From Bufo bufo (Eukaryota; Chordata; Amphibia; Anura; Bufonidae), in assembly GCF_905171765.1 (NCBI RefSeq), contig NC_053392.1:410430299-410494298 (forward strand): a stretch of DNA of 64,000 nt, given 5' to 3'. Under the pieces are notes generated by a model. The model did no database searches and was not told the DNA's origin. It worked only from the letters and a program-made list of their open reading frames with translations. Position 1 is the stretch's first letter; every line of letters begins with the position of its first letter. The position numbers and the translations under genes are program-made. Shown here piece after piece: positions 13,595 through 28,500 of the stretch.

Positions 13595-16500
13595 GTCCTC
13601 TGCCATTCCCGGAGGGAAGGTGGTACAGACAAGCTTGAGGTCTCCTCTCGGATCACAAGTCCCCCTCTACCATCCCTGCAAGTCTGGGATCCCTAGCTTG
13701 AAAGGGGGCCGCTGGGCTGAACTTCCATGAGGCAGGGGGACTTTGTGAAAAATGTATCCAGGGGTTATGGAAGTCAAATCGGGTAACATATTCCGATTTT
13801 GTCCCTCTGCCATTCATGGAGGGAAGGTGGTACAGACAAGCTGGAGGTGTCCTCTTGGAGCCCTTGTCCCCCTCTACCATCCCTGCAAGTCTGGGATCCC
13901 TAGCATGAAAGGGGGCCGCTGGGCTGAACTTCCATGAGGTAGGGGGACTTTGTGAAAAATGTATCCAGGGGTTATGGAAGTCAAATCGGGTAACATTTTC
14001 CGATTTTGTCCCTCTGCCATTTCCGGAGGGAAGGTGGTACAGACAAGCTGGAGGTGTCCTCTTGGAGCCCAAGTCCCCCTCTACCATCCCTGCAAGTCTG
14101 GGATCCCTAGCTTGAAAGGGGGCCGCTGGGCTGAACTTCCATGAGGTAGGGGGACTTTGTGAAAAATGTATCCAGGGGTTATGGAAGTCAAATCGGGTAA
14201 CATTTTCCGATTTTGTCCCTCTGCCATTCATGGAGGGAAGGTGGTACAGACAAGCTGGAGGTGTCCTCTTGGAGCCCTTGTCCCCCTCTACCATCCCTGC
14301 AAGTCTGGGATCCCTAGCTTGAAAGGGGGCCGCTGGGCTGAACTTCCATGAGGCAGGGGGACTTTGTGAAAAATGTATCCAGGGGTTATGGAAGTCAAAT
14401 CGGGTAACATTTTCCGATTTTGTCCCTCTGCCATTCATGGAGGGAAGGTGGTACAGACAAGCTGGAGGTGTCCTCTTGGAGCCCAAGTCCCCCTCTACCA
14501 TCCCTGCAAGTCTGGGATCCCTAGCTTGAAAGGGGGCCGCTGGGCTGAACTTCCATGAGGCAGGGGGACTTTGTGAAAAATGTATCCAGGGGTTATGGAA
14601 GTCAAATCGGGTAACATTTTCCGATTTTGTCCCTCTGCCATTCATGGAGGGAAGGTGGTACAGACAAGCTGGAGGTGTCCTCTTGGAGCCCAAGTCCCCC
14701 TCTACCATCCCTGCAAGTCTGGGATCCCTAGCTTGAAAGGGGGCCGCTGGGCTGAACTTCCATGAGGCAGGGGGACTTTGTGAAAAATGTATCCAGGGGT
14801 TATGGAAGTCAAATCGGGTAACATTTTCCGATTTTGTCCCTCTGCCATTCATGGAGGGAAGGTGGTACAGACAAGCTGGAGGTGTCCTCTTGGAGCCCTT
14901 GTCCCCCTCTACCATCCCTGCAAGTCTGGGATCCCTAGCTTGAAAGGGGGCCGCTGGGCTGAACTTCCATGATGCAGGGGGACTTTGTGAAAAATGTATC
15001 CAGGGGTTATGGAAGTCAAATCGGGTAACATATTCCGATTTTGTCCCTCTGCCATTCATGGAGGGAAGGTGGTACAGACAAGCTGGAGGTGTCCTCTTGG
15101 AGCCCTTGTTCCCCTCTACCATGCCTGCAAGTCTGGGATCCCTAGCATGAAAGGGGGCCGCTGGGCTGAACTTCCATGAGGTAGGGGGACTTTGTGAAAA
15201 ATGTATCCAGGGGTTATGGAAGTCAAATCGGGTAACATTTTCCGATTTTGTCCCTCTGCCATTTCCGGAGGGAAGGTGGTACAGACAAGCTGGAGGTGTC
15301 CTCTTGGAGCCCAAGTCCCCCTCTACCATCCCTGCAAGTCTGGGATCCCTAGCTTGAAAGGGGGCCGCTGGGCTGAACTTCCATGAGGTAGGGGGACTTT
15401 GTGAAAAATGTATCCAGGGGTTATGGAAGTCAAATCGGGTAACATTTTCCGATTTTGTCCCTCTGCCATTCATGGAGGGAAGGTGGTACAGACAAGCTGG
15501 AGGTGTCCTCTTGGAGCCCAAGTCCCCCTCTACCATCCCTGCAAGTCTGGGATCCCTAGCTTGAAAGGGGGCCGCTGGGCTGAACTTCCATGAGGCAGGG
15601 GGACTTTGTGAAAAATGTATCCAGGGGTTATGGAAGTCAAATCGGGTAACATTTTCCGATTTTGTCCCTCTGCCATTCATGGAGGGAAGGTGGTACAGAC
15701 AAGCTGGAGGTGTCCTCTTGGAGCCCTTGTCCCCCTCTACCATCCCTGCAAGTCTGGGATCCCTAGCTTGAAAGGGGGCCGCTGGGCTGAACTTCCATGA
15801 GGCAGGGGGACTTTGTGAAAAATGTATCCAGGGGTTATGGAAGTCAAATCGGGTAACATTTTCCGATTTTGTCCCTCTGCCATTCATGGAGGGAAGGTGG
15901 TACAGACAAGCTGGAGGTGTCCTCTTGGAGCCCTTGTCCCCCTCTACCATCCCTGCAAGTCTGGGATCCCTAGCTTGAAAGGGGGCCGCTGGGCTGAACT
16001 TCCATGATGCAGGGGGACTTTGTGAAAAATGTATCCAGGGGTTATGGAAGTCAAATCGGGTAACATATTCCGATTTTGTCCCTCTGCCATTCATGGAGGG
16101 AAGGTGGTACAGACAAGCTGGAGGTGTCCTCTTGGAGCCCTTGTCCCCCTCTACCATCCCTGCAAGTCTGGGATCCCTAGCATGAAAGGGGGCCGCTGGG
16201 CTGAACTTCCATGAGGTAGGGGGACTTTGTGAAAAATGTATCCAGGGGTTATGGAAGTCAAATCGGGTAACATTTTCCGATTTTGTCCCTCTGCCATTTC
16301 CGGAGGGAAGGTGGTACAGACAAGCTGGAGGTGTCCTCTTGGAGCCCAAGTCCCCCTCTACCATCCCTGCAAGTCTGGGATCCCTAGCTTGAAAGGGGGC
16401 CGCTGGGCTGAACTTCCATGAGGCAGGGGGACTTTGTGAAAAATGTATCCAGGGGTTATGGAAGTCAAATCGGGTAACATTTTCCGATTTTGTCCCTCTG

Positions 16501-19500
16501 CCATTTCCGGAGGGAAGGTGGTACAGACAAGCTGGAGGTGTCCTCTTGGAGCCCAAGTCCCCCTCTACCATCCCTGCAAGTCTGGGATCCCTAGCTTGAA
16601 AGGGGGCCGCTGGGCTGAACTTCCATGAGGCAGGGGGACTTTGTGAAAAATGTATCCAGGGGTTATGGAAGTCAAATCGGGTAACATTTTCCGATTTTGT
16701 CCCTCTGCCATTCATGGAGGGAAGGTGGTACAGACAAGCTGGAGGTGTCCTCTTGGAGCCCATGTCCCCCTCTACCATCCCTGCAAGTCTGGGATCCCTA
16801 GCTTGAAAGGGGGCCGCTGGGCTGAACTTCCATGAGGCAGGGGGACTTTGTGAAAAATGTATCCAGGGGTTATGGAAGTCAAATCGGGTAACATATTCCG
16901 ATTTTGTCCCTCTGCCATTCATGGAGGGAAGGTGGTACAGACAAGCTGGAGGTGTCCTCTTGGAGCCCAAGTCCCCCTCTACCATCCCTGCAAGTCTGGG
17001 ATCCCTAGCATGAAAGGGGGCCGCTGGGCTGAACTTCCATGAGGTAGGGGGACTTTGTGAAAAATGTATCCAGGGGTTATGGAAGTCAAATCGGGTAACA
17101 TTTTCCGATTTTGTCCCTCTGCCATTCCGGAGGGAAGGTGGTACAGACAAGCTGGAGGTGTCCTCTTGGAGCCCATGTCCCCCTCTACCATCCCTGCAAG
17201 TCTGGGATCCCTAGCTTGAAAGGGGGCCGCTGGGCTGAACTTCCATGAGGCAGGGGGACTTTGTGAAAAATGTATCCAGGGGTTATGGAAGTCAAATCGG
17301 GTAACATTTTCCGATTTTGTCCCTCTGCCATTCATGGAGGGAAGGTGGTACAGACAAGCTGGAGGTGTCCTCTTGGAGCCCATGTCCCCCTCTACCATCC
17401 CTGCAAGTCTGGGATCCCTAGCTTGAAAGGGGGCCGCTGGGCTGAACTTCCATGAGGCAGGGGGACTTTGTGAAAAATGTATCCAGGGGTTATGGAAGTC
17501 AAATCGGGTAACATTTTCCGATTTTGTCCCTCTGCCATTCATGGAGGGAAGGTGGTACAGACAAGCTGGAGGTGTCCTCTTGGAGCCCTTGTCCCCCTCT
17601 ACCATCCCTGCAAGTCTGGGATCCCTAGCTTGAAAGGGGGCCGCTGGGCTGAACTTCCATGATGCAGGGGGACTTTGTGAAAAATGTATCCAGGGGTTAT
17701 GGAAGTCAAATCGGGTAACATTTTCCGATTTTGTCCCTCTGCCATTCATGGAGGGAAGGTGGTACAGACAAGCTGGAGGTGTCCTCTTGGAGCCCTTGTC
17801 CCCCTCTACCATCCCTGCAAGTCTGGGATCCCTAGCTTGAAAGGGGGCCGCTGGGCTGAACTTCCATGATGCAGGGGGACTTTGTGAAAAATGTATCCAG
17901 GGGTTATGGAAGTCAAATCGGGTAACATATTCCGATTTTGTCCCTCTGCCATTCATGGAGGGAAGGTGGTACAGACAAGCTGGAGGTGTCCTCTTGGAGC
18001 CCTTGTCCCCCTCTACCATCCCTGCAAGTCTGGGATCCCTAGCATGAAAGGGGGCCGCTGGGCTGAACTTCCATGAGGTAGGGGGACTTTGTGAAAAATG
18101 TATCCAGGGGTTATGGAAGTCAAATCGGGTAACATTTTCCGATTTTGTCCCTCTGCCATTCCGGAGGGAAGGTGGTACAGACAAGCTGGAGGTGTCCTCT
18201 TGGAGCCCAAGTCCCCCTCTACCATCCCTGCAAGTCTGGGATCCCTAGCTTGAAAGGGGGCCGCTGGGCTGAACTTCCATGAGGCAGGGGGACTTTGTGA
18301 AAAATGTATCCAGGGGTTATGGAAGTCAAATCGGGTAACATATTCCGATTTTGTCCCTCTGCCATTTCCGGAGGGAAGGTGGTACAGACAAGCTGGAGGT
18401 GTCCTCTTGGAGCCCAAGTCCCCCTCTACCATCCCTGCAAGTCTGGGATCCCTAGCATGAAAGGGGGCCGCTGGGCTGAACTTCCATGAGGTAGGGGGAC
18501 TTTGTGAAAAATGTATCCAGGGGTTATGGAAGTCAAATCGGGTAACATTTTCCGATTTTGTCCCTCTGCCATTCATGGAGGGAAGGTGGTACAGACAAGC
18601 TGGAGGTGTCCTCTTGGAGCCCTTGTCCCCCTCTACCATCCCTGCAAGTCTGGGATCCCTAGCTTGAAAGGGGGCCGCTGGGCTGAACTTCCATGAGGCA
18701 GGGGGACTTTGTGAAAAATGTATCCAGGGGTTATGGAAGTCAAATCGGGTAACATTTTCCGATTTTGTCCCTCTGCCATTCATGGAGGGAAGGTGGTACA
18801 GACAAGCTGGAGGTGTCCTCTTGGAGCCCAAGTCCCCCTCTACCATCCCTGCAAGTCTGGGATCCCTAGCTTGAAAGGGGGCCGCTGGGCTGAACTTCCA
18901 TGAGGTAGGGGGACTTTGTGAAAAATGTATCCAGGGGTTATGGAAGTCAAATCGGGTAACATTTTCCGATTTTGTCCCTCTGCCATTCAAGGAGGGAAGG
19001 TGGTACAGACAAGCTGGAGGTGTCCTCTTGGAGCCCAAGTCCCCCTCTACCATCCCTGCAAGTCTGGGATCCCTAGCTTGAAAGGGGGCCGCTGGGCTGA
19101 ACTTCCATGAGGCAGGGGGACTTTGTGAAAAATGTATCCAGGGGTTATGGAAGTCAAATCGGGTAACATTTTCCGATTTTGTCCCTCTGCCATTCATGGA
19201 GGGAAGGTGGTACAGACAAGCTGGAGGTGTCCTCTTGGAGCCCTTGTCCCCCTCTACCATCCCTGCAAGTCTGGGATCCCTAGCTTGAAAGGGGGCCGCT
19301 GGGCTGAACTTCCATGAGGCAGGGGGACTTTGTGAAAAATGTATCCAGGGGTTATGGAAGTCAAATCGGGTAACATTTTCCGATTTTGTCCCTCTGCCAT
19401 TCATGGAGGGAAGGTGGTACAGACAAGCTGGAGGTGTCCTCTTGGAGCCCTTGTCCCCCTCTACCATCCCTGCAAGTCTGGGATCCCTAGCTTGAAAGGG

Positions 19501-22500
19501 GGCCGCTGGGCTGAACTTCCATGAGGCAGGGGGACTTTGTGAAAAATGTATCCAGGGGTTATGGAAGTCAAATCGGGTAACATTTTCCGATTTTGTCCCT
19601 CTGCCATTCCTGGAGGGAAGGTGGTACAGACAAGCTGGAGGTGTCCTCTTGGAGCCCAAGTCCCCCTCTACCATCCCTGCAAGTCTGGGATCCCTAGCAT
19701 GAAAGGGGGCCGCTGGGCTGAACTTCCATGAGGTAGGGGGACTTTGTGAAAAATGTATCCAGGGGTTATGGAAGTCAAATCGGGTAACATATTCCGATTT
19801 TGTCCCTCTGCCATTCATGGAGGGAAGGTGGTACAGACAAGCTGGAGGTGTCCTCTTGGAGCCCAAGTCCCCCTCTACCATCCCTGCAAGTCTGGGATCC
19901 CTAGCTTGAAAGGGGGCCGCTGGGCTGAACTTCCATGAGGCAGGGGGACTTTGTGAAAAATGTATCCAGGGGTTATGGAAGTCAAATCGGGTAACATTTT
20001 CCGATTTTGTCCCTCTGCCATTCATGGAGGGAAGGTGGTACAGACAAGCTGGAGGTGTCCTCTTGGAGCCCATGTCCCCCTCTACCATCCCTGCAAGTCT
20101 GGGATCCCTAGCTTGAAAGGGGGCCGCTGGGCTGAACTTCCATGAGGTAGGGGGACTTTGTGAAAAATGTATCCAGGGGTTATGGAAGTCAAATCGGGTA
20201 ACATTTTCCGATTTTGTCCCTCTGCCATTCATGGAGGGAAGGTGGTACAGACAAGCTGGAGGTGTCCTCTTGGAGCCCAAGTCCCCCTCTACCATCCCTG
20301 CAAGTCTGGGATCCCTAGCTTGAAAGGGGGCCGCTGGGCTGAACTTCCATGAGGCAGGGGGACTTTGTGAAAAATGTATCCAGGGGTTATGGAAGTCAAA
20401 TCGGGTAACATTTTCCGATTTTGTCCCTCTGCCATTCATGGAGGGAAGGTGGTACAGACAAGCTGGAGGTGTCCTCTTGGAGCCCTTGTCCCCCTCTACC
20501 ATCCCTGCAAGTCTGGGATCCCTAGCTTGAAAGGGGGCCGCTGGGCTGAACTTCCATGAGGCAGGGGGACTTTGTGAAAAATGTATCCAGGGGTTATGGA
20601 AGTCAAATCGGGTAACATTTTCCGATTTTGTCCCTCTGCCATTCATGGAGGGAAGGTGGTACAGACAAGCTGGAGGTGTCCTCTTGGAGCCCTTGTCCCC
20701 CTCTACCATCCCTGCAAGTCTGGGATCCCTAGCTTGAAAGGGGGCCGCTGGGCTGAACTTCCATGAGGCAGGGGGACTTTGTGAAAAATGTATCCAGGGG
20801 TTATGGAAGTCAAATCGGGTAACATTTTCCGATTTTGTCCCTCTGCCATTCATGGAGGGAAGGTGGTACAGACAAGCTGGAGGTGTCCTCTTGGAGCCCT
20901 GTCCCCCTCTACCATCCCTGCAAGTCTGGGATCCCTAGCTTGAAAGGGGGCCGCTGGGCTGAACTTCCATGAGGCAGGGGGACTTTGTGAAAAATGTATC
21001 CAGGGGTTATGGAAGTCAAATCGGGTAACATATTCCGATTTTGTCCCTCTGCCATTCATGGAGGGAAGGTGGTACAGACAAGCTGGAGGTGTCCTCTTGG
21101 AGCCCTTGTCCCCCTCTACCATCCCTGCAAGTCTGGGATCCCTAGCATGAAAGGGGGCCGCTGGGCTGAACTTCCATGAGGTAGGGGGACTTTGTGAAAA
21201 ATGTATCCAGGGGTTATGGAAGTCAAATCGGGTAACATTTTCCGATTTTGTCCCTCTGCCATTTCCGGAGGGAAGGTGGTACAGACAAGCTGGAGGTGTC
21301 CTCTTGGAGCCCAAGTCCCCCTCTACCATCCCTGCAAGTCTGGGATCCCTAGCATGAAAGGGGGCCGCTGGGCTGAACTTCCATGAGGTAGGGGGACTTT
21401 GTGAAAAATGTATCCAGGGGTTATGGAAGTCAAATCGGGTAACATTTTCCGATTTTGTCCCTCTGCCATTCATGGAGGGAAGGTGGTACAGACAAGCTGG
21501 AGGTGTCCTCTTGGAGCCCAAGTCCCCCTCTACCATCCCTGCAAGTCTGGGATCCCTAGCATGAAAGGGGGCCGCTGGGCTGAACTTCCATGAGGCAGGG
21601 GGACTTTGTGAAAAATGTATCCAGGGGTTATGGAAGTCAAATCGGGTAACATTTTCCGATTTTGTCCCTCTGCCATTCATGGAGGGAAGGTGGTACAGAC
21701 AAGCTGGAGGTGTCCTCTTGGAGCCCATGTCCCCCTCTACCATCCCTGCAAGTCTGGGATCCCTAGCTTGAAAGGGGGCCGCTGGGCTGAACTTCCATGA
21801 GGCAGGGGGACTTTGTGAAAAATGTATCCAGGGGTTATGGAAGTCAAATCGGGTAACATTTTCCGATTTTGTCCCTCTGCCATTCATGGAGGGAAGGTGG
21901 TACAGACAAGCTGGAGGTGTCCTCTTGGAGCCCATGTCCCCCTCTACCATCCCTGCAAGTCTGGGATCCCTAGCTTGAAAGGGGGCCGCTGGGCTGAACT
22001 TCCATGAGGCAGGGGGACTTTGTGAAAAATGTATCCAGGGGTTATGGAAGTCAAATCGGGTAACATTTTCCGATTTTGTCCCTCTGCCATTCATGGAGGG
22101 AAGGTGGTACAGACAAGCTGGAGGTGTCCTCTTGGAGCCCTTGTCCCCCTCTACCATCCCTGCAAGTCTGGGATCCCTAGCTTGAAAGGGGGCCGCTGGG
22201 CTGAACTTCCATGAGGCAGGGGGACTTTGTGAAAAATGTATCCAGGGGTTATGGAAGTCAAATCGGGTAACATATTCCGATTTTGTCCCTCTGCCATTCA
22301 TGGAGGGAAGGTGGTACAGACAAGCTGGAGGTGTCCTCTTGGAGCCCTTGTCCCCCTCTACCATCCCTGCAAGTCTGGGATCCCTAGCATGAAAGGGGGC
22401 CGCTGGGCTGAACTTCCATGAGGTAGGGGGACTTTGTGAAAAATGTATCCAGGGGTTATGGAAGTCAAATCGGGTAACATTTTCCGATTTTGTCCCTCTG

Positions 22501-25500
22501 CCATTTCAGGAGGGAAGGTGGTACAGACAAGCTGGAGGTGTCCTCTTGGAGCCCAAGTCCCCCTCTACCATCCCTGCAAGTCTGGGATCCCTAGCTTGAA
22601 AGGGGGCCGCTGGGCTGAACTTCCATGAGGCAGGGGGACTTTGTGAAAAATGTATCCAGGGGTTATGGAAGTCAAATCGGGTAACATTTTCCGATTTTGT
22701 CCCTCTGCCATTCATGGAGGGAAGGTGGTACAGACAAGCTGGAGGTGTCCTCTTGGAGCCCATGTCCCCCTCTACCATCCCTGCAAGTCTGGGATCCCTA
22801 GCTTGAAAGGGGGCCGCTGGGCTGAACTTCCATGAGGCAGGGGGACTTTGTGAAAAATGTATCCAGGGGTTATGGAAGTCAAATCGGGTAACATTTTCCG
22901 ATTTTGTCCCTCTGCCATTCATGGAGGGAAGGTGGTACAGACAAGCTGGAGGTGTCCTCTTGGAGCCCTTGTCCCCCTCTACCATCCCTGCAAGTCTGGG
23001 ATCCCTAGCTTGAAAGGGGGCCGCTGGGCTGAACTTCCATGAGGCAGGGGGACTTTGTGAAAAATGTATCCAGGGGTTATGGAAGTCAAATCGGGTAACA
23101 TTTTCCGATTTTGTCCCTCTGCCATTCATGGAGGGAAGGTGGTACAGACAAGCTGGAGGTGTCCTCTTGGAGCCCATGTCCCCCTCTACCATCCCTGCAA
23201 GTCTGGGATCCCTAGCATGAAAGGGGGCCGCTGGGCTGAACTTCCATGAGGTAGGGGGACTTTGTGAAAAATGTATCCAGGGGTTATGGAAGTCAAATCG
23301 GGTAACATTTTCCGATTTTGTCCCTCTGCCATTCCTGGAGGGAAGGTGGTACAGACAAGCTGGAGGTGTCCTCTTGGAGCCCAAGTCCCCCTCTACCATC
23401 CCTGCAAGTCTGGGATCCCTAGCTTGAAAGGGGGCCGCTGGGCTGAACTTCCATGAGGCAGGGGGACTTTGTGAAAAATGTATCCAGGGGTTATGGAAGT
23501 CAAATCGGGTAACATTTTCCGATTTTGTCCCTCTGCCATTCATGGAGGGAAGGTGGTACAGACAAGCTGGAGGTGTCCTCTTGGAGCCCTTGTCCCCCTC
23601 TACCATCCCTGCAAGTCTGGGATCCCTAGCTTGAAAGGGGGCCGCTGGGCTGAACTTCCATGAGGCAGGGGGACTTTGTGAAAAATGTATCCAGGGGTTA
23701 TGGAAGTCAAATCGGGTAACATTTTCCGATTTTGTCCCTCTGCCATTCATGGAGGGAAGGTGGTACAGACAAGCTGGAGGTGTCCTCTTGGAGCCCTTGT
23801 CCCCCTCTACCATCCCTGCAAGTCTGGGATCCCTAGCTTGAAAGGGGGCCGCTGGGCTGAACTTCCATGATGCAGGGGGACTTTGTGAAAAATGTATCCA
23901 GGGGTTATGGAAGTCAAATCGGGTAACATATTCCGATTTTGTCCCTCTGCCATTCATGGAGGGAAGGTGGTACAGACAAGCTGGAGGTGTCCTCTTGGAG
24001 CCCATGTCCCCCTCTACCATCCCTGCAAGTCTGGGATCCCTAGCATGAAAGGGGGCCGCTGGGCTGAACTTCCATGAGGTAGGGGGACTTTGTGAAAAAT
24101 GTATCCAGGGGTTATGGAAGTCAAATCGGGTAACATTTTCCGATTTTGTCCCTCTGCCATTCCTGGAGGGAAGGTGGTACAGACAAGCTGGAGGTGTCCT
24201 CTTGGAGCCCAAGTCCCCCTCTACCATCCCTGCAAGTCTGGGATCCCTAGCATGAAAGGGGGCCGCTGGGCTGAACTTCCATGAGGTAGGGGGACTTTGT
24301 GAAAAATGTATCCAGGGGTTATGGAAGTCAAATCGGGTAACATTTTCCGATTTTGTCCCTCTGCCATTCATGGAGGGAAGGTGGTACAGACAAGCTGGAG
24401 GTGTCCTCTTGGAGCCCTTGTCCCCCTCTACCATCCCTGCAAGTCTGGGATCCCTAGCTTGAAAGGGGGCCGCTGGGCTGAACTTCCATGAGGCAGGGGG
24501 ACTTTGTGAAAAATGTATCCAGGGGTTATGGAAGTCAAATCGGGTAACATTTTCCGATTTTGCCCATCTGCCATTTCAGGAGGGAAGGTGGTACAGACAA
24601 GCTGGAGGTGTCCTCTTGGAGCCCAAGTCCCCCTCTACCATCCCTGCAAGTCTGGGATCCCTAGCTTGAAAGGGGGCCGCTGGGCTGAACTTCCATGAGG
24701 CAGGGGGACTTTGTGAAAAATGTATCCAGGGGTTATGGAAGTCAAATCGGGTAACATTTTCCGATTTTGTCCCTCTGCCATTCAGGAGGGAAGGTGGTAC
24801 AGACAAGCTGGAGGTGTCCTCTTGGAGCCCAAGTCCCCCTCTACCATCCCTGCAAGTCTGGGATCCCTAGCTTGAAAGGGGGCCGCTGGGCTGAACTTCC
24901 ATGAGGCAGGGGGACTTTGTGAAAAATGTATCCAGGGGTTATGGAAGTCAAATCGGGTAACATTTTCCGATTTTGTCCCTCTGCCATTCATGGAGGGAAG
25001 GTGGTACAGACAAGCTGGAGGTGTCCTCTTGGAGCCCAAGTCCCCCTCTACCATCCCTGCAAGTCTGGGATCCCTAGCTTGAAAGGGGGCCGCTGGGCTG
25101 AACTTCCATGAGGCAGGGGGACTTTGTGAAAAATGTATCCAGGGGTTATGGAAGTCAAATCGGGTAACATTTTCCGATTTTGTCCCTCTGCCATTCATGG
25201 AGGGAAGGTGGTACAGACAAGCTGGAGGTGTCCTCTTGGAGCCCATGTCCCCCTCTACCATCCCTGCAAGTCTGGGATCCCTAGCTTGAAAGGGGGCCGC
25301 TGGGCTGAACTTCCATGAGGCAGGGGGACTTTGTGAAAAATGTATCCAGGGGTTATGGAAGTCAAATCGGGTAACATTTTCCGATTTTGTCCCTCTGCCA
25401 TTCATGGAGGGAAGGTGGTACAGACAAGCTGGAGGTGTCCTCTTGGAGCCCATGTCCCCCTCTACCATCCCTGCAAGTCTGGGATCCCTAGCTTGAAAGG

Positions 25501-28500
25501 GGGCCGCTGGGCTGAACTTCCATGAGGCAGGGGGACTTTGTGAAAAATGTATCCAGGGGTTATGGAAGTCAAATCGGGTAACATTTTCCGATTTTGTCCC
25601 TCTGCCATTCATGGAGGGAAGGTGGTACAGACAAGCTGGAGGTGTCCTCTTGGAGCCCAAGTCCCCCTCTACCATCCCTGCAAGTCTGGGATCCCTAGCT
25701 TGAAAGGGGGCCGCTGGGCTGAACTTCCATGAGGTAGGGGGACTTTGTGAAAAATGTATCCAGGGGTTATGGAAGTCAAATCGGGTAACATTTTCCGATT
25801 TTGTCCCTCTGCCATTCATGGAGGGAAGGTGGTACAGACAAGCTGGAGGTGTCCTCTTGGAGCCCATGTCCCCCTCTACCATCCCTGCAAGTCTGGGATC
25901 CCTAGCTTGAAAGGGGGCCGCTGGGCTGAACTTCCATGAGGCAGGGGGACTTTGTGAAAAATGTATCCAGGGGTTATGGAAGTCAAATCGGGTAACATAT
26001 TCCGATTTTGTCCCTCTGCCATTCATGGAGGGAAGGTGGTACAGACAAGCTGGAGGTGTCCTCTTGGAGCCCTTGTCCCCCTCTACCATCCCTGCAAGTC
26101 TGGGATCCCTAGCTTGAAAGGGGGCCGCTGGGCTGAACTTCCATGAGGCAGGGGGACTTTGTGAAAAATGTATCCAGGGGTTATGGAAGTCAAATCGGGT
26201 AACATATTCCGATTTTGTCCCTCTGCCATTCATGGAGGGAAGGTGGTACAGACAAGCTGGAGGTGTCCTCTTGGAGCCCAAGTCCCCCTCTACCATCCCT
26301 GCAAGTCTGGGATCCCTAGCTTGAAAGGGGGCCGCTGGGCTGAACTTCCATGAGGTAGGGGGACTTTGTGCAAAATGTATCCAGGGGTTATGGAAGTCAA
26401 ATCGGGTAACATATTCCGATTTTGTCCCTCTGCCATTCATGGAGGGAAGGTGGTACAGACAAGCTGGAGGTGTCCTCTTGGAGCCCTTGTCCCCCTCTAC
26501 CATCCCTGCAAGTCTGGGATCCCTAGCTTGAAAGGGGGCCGCTGGGCTGAACTTCCATGAGGCAGGGGGACTTTGTGAAAAATGTATCCAGGGGTTATGG
26601 AAGTCAAATCGGGTAACATTTTCCGATTTTGTCCCTCTGCCATTCATGGAGGGAAGGTGGTACAGACAAGCTGGAGGTGTCCTCTTGGAGCCCATGTCCC
26701 CCTCTACCATCCCTGCAAGTCTGGGATCCCTAGCTTGAAAGGGGGCCGCTGGGCTGAACTTCCATGAGGCAGGGGGACTTTGTGAAAAATGTATCCAGGG
26801 GTTATGGAAGTCAAATCGGGTAACATTTTCCGATTTTGTCCCTCTGCCATTCATGGAGGGAAGGTGGTACAGACAAGCTGGAGGTGTCCTCTTGGAGCCC
26901 AAGTCCCCCTCTACCATCCCTGCAAGTCTGGGATCCCTAGCTTGAAAGGGGGCCGCTGGGCTGAACTTCCATGAGGTAGGGGGACTTTGTGAAAAATGTA
27001 TCCAGGGGTTATGGAAGTCAAATCGGGTAACATATTCCGATTTTGTCCCTCTGCCATTCATGGAGGGAAGGTGGTACAGACAAGCTGGAGGTGTCCTCTT
27101 GGAGCCCTTGTCCCCCTCTACCATCCCTGCAAGTCTGGGATCCCTAGCTTGAAAGGGGGCCGCTGGGCTGAACTTCCATGAGGCAGGGGGACTTTGTGAA
27201 AAATGTATCCAGGGGTTATGGAAGTCAAATCGGGTAACATTTTCCGATTTTGTCCCTCTGCCATTTCCGGAGGGAAGGTGGTACAGACAAGCTGGAGGTG
27301 TCCTCTTGGAGCCCAAGTCCCCCTCTACCATCCCTGCAAGTCTGGGATCCCTAGCATGAAAGGGGGCCGCTGGGCTGAACTTCCATGAGGTAGGGGGACT
27401 TTGTGAAAAATGTATCCAGGGGTTATGGAAGTCAAATCGGGTAACATTTTCCGATTTTGTCCCTCTGCCATTCATGGAGGGAAGGTGGTACAGACAAGCT
27501 GGAGGTGTCCTCTTGGAGCCCAAGTCCCCCTCTACCATCCCTGCAAGTCTGGGATCCCTAGCTTGAAAGGGGGCCGCTGGGCTGAACTTCCATGAGGCAG
27601 GGGGACTTTGTGAAAAATGTATCCAGGGGTTATGGAAGTCAAATCGGGTAACATTTTCCGATTTTGTCCCTCTGCCATTCATGGAGGGAAGGTGGTACAG
27701 ACAAGCTGGAGGTGTCCTCTTGGAGCCCTTGTCCCCCTCTACCATCCCTGCAAGTCTGGGATCCCTAGCTTGAAAGGGGGCCGCTGGGCTGAACTTCCAT
27801 GAGGCAGGGGGACTTTGTGAAAAATGTATCCAGGGGTTATGGAAGTCAAATCGGGTAACATATTCCGATTTTGTCCCTCTGCCATTCATGGAGGGAAGGT
27901 GGTACAGACAAGCTGGAGGTGTCCTCTTGGAGCCCATGTCCCCCTCTACCATCCCTGCAAGTCTGGGATCCCTAGCTTGAAAGGGGGCCGCTGGGCTGAA
28001 CTTCCATGAGGCAGGGGGACTTTGTGAAAAATGTATCCAGGGGTTATGGAAGTCAAATCGGGTAACATATTCCGATTTTGTCCCTCTGCCATTCATGGAG
28101 GGAAGGTGGTACAGACAAGCTGGAGGTGTCCTCTTGGAGCCCAAGTCCCCCTCTACCATCCCTGCAAGTCTGGGATCCCTAGCATGAAAGGGGGCCGCTG
28201 GGCTGAACTTCCATGAGGCAGGGGGACTTTGTGAAAAATGTATCCAGGGGTTATGGAAGTCAAATCGGGTAACATTTTCCGATTTTGTCCCTCTGCCATT
28301 CATGGAGGGAAGGTGGTACAGACAAGCTGGAGGTGTCCTCTTGGAGCCCATGTCCCCCTCTACCATCCCTGCAAGTCTGGGATCCCTAGCTTGAAAGGGG
28401 GCCGCTGGGCTGAACTTCCATGAGGCAGGGGGACTTTGTGAAAAATGTATCCAGGGGTTATGGAAGTCAAATCGGGTAACATTTTCCGATTTTGTCCCTC

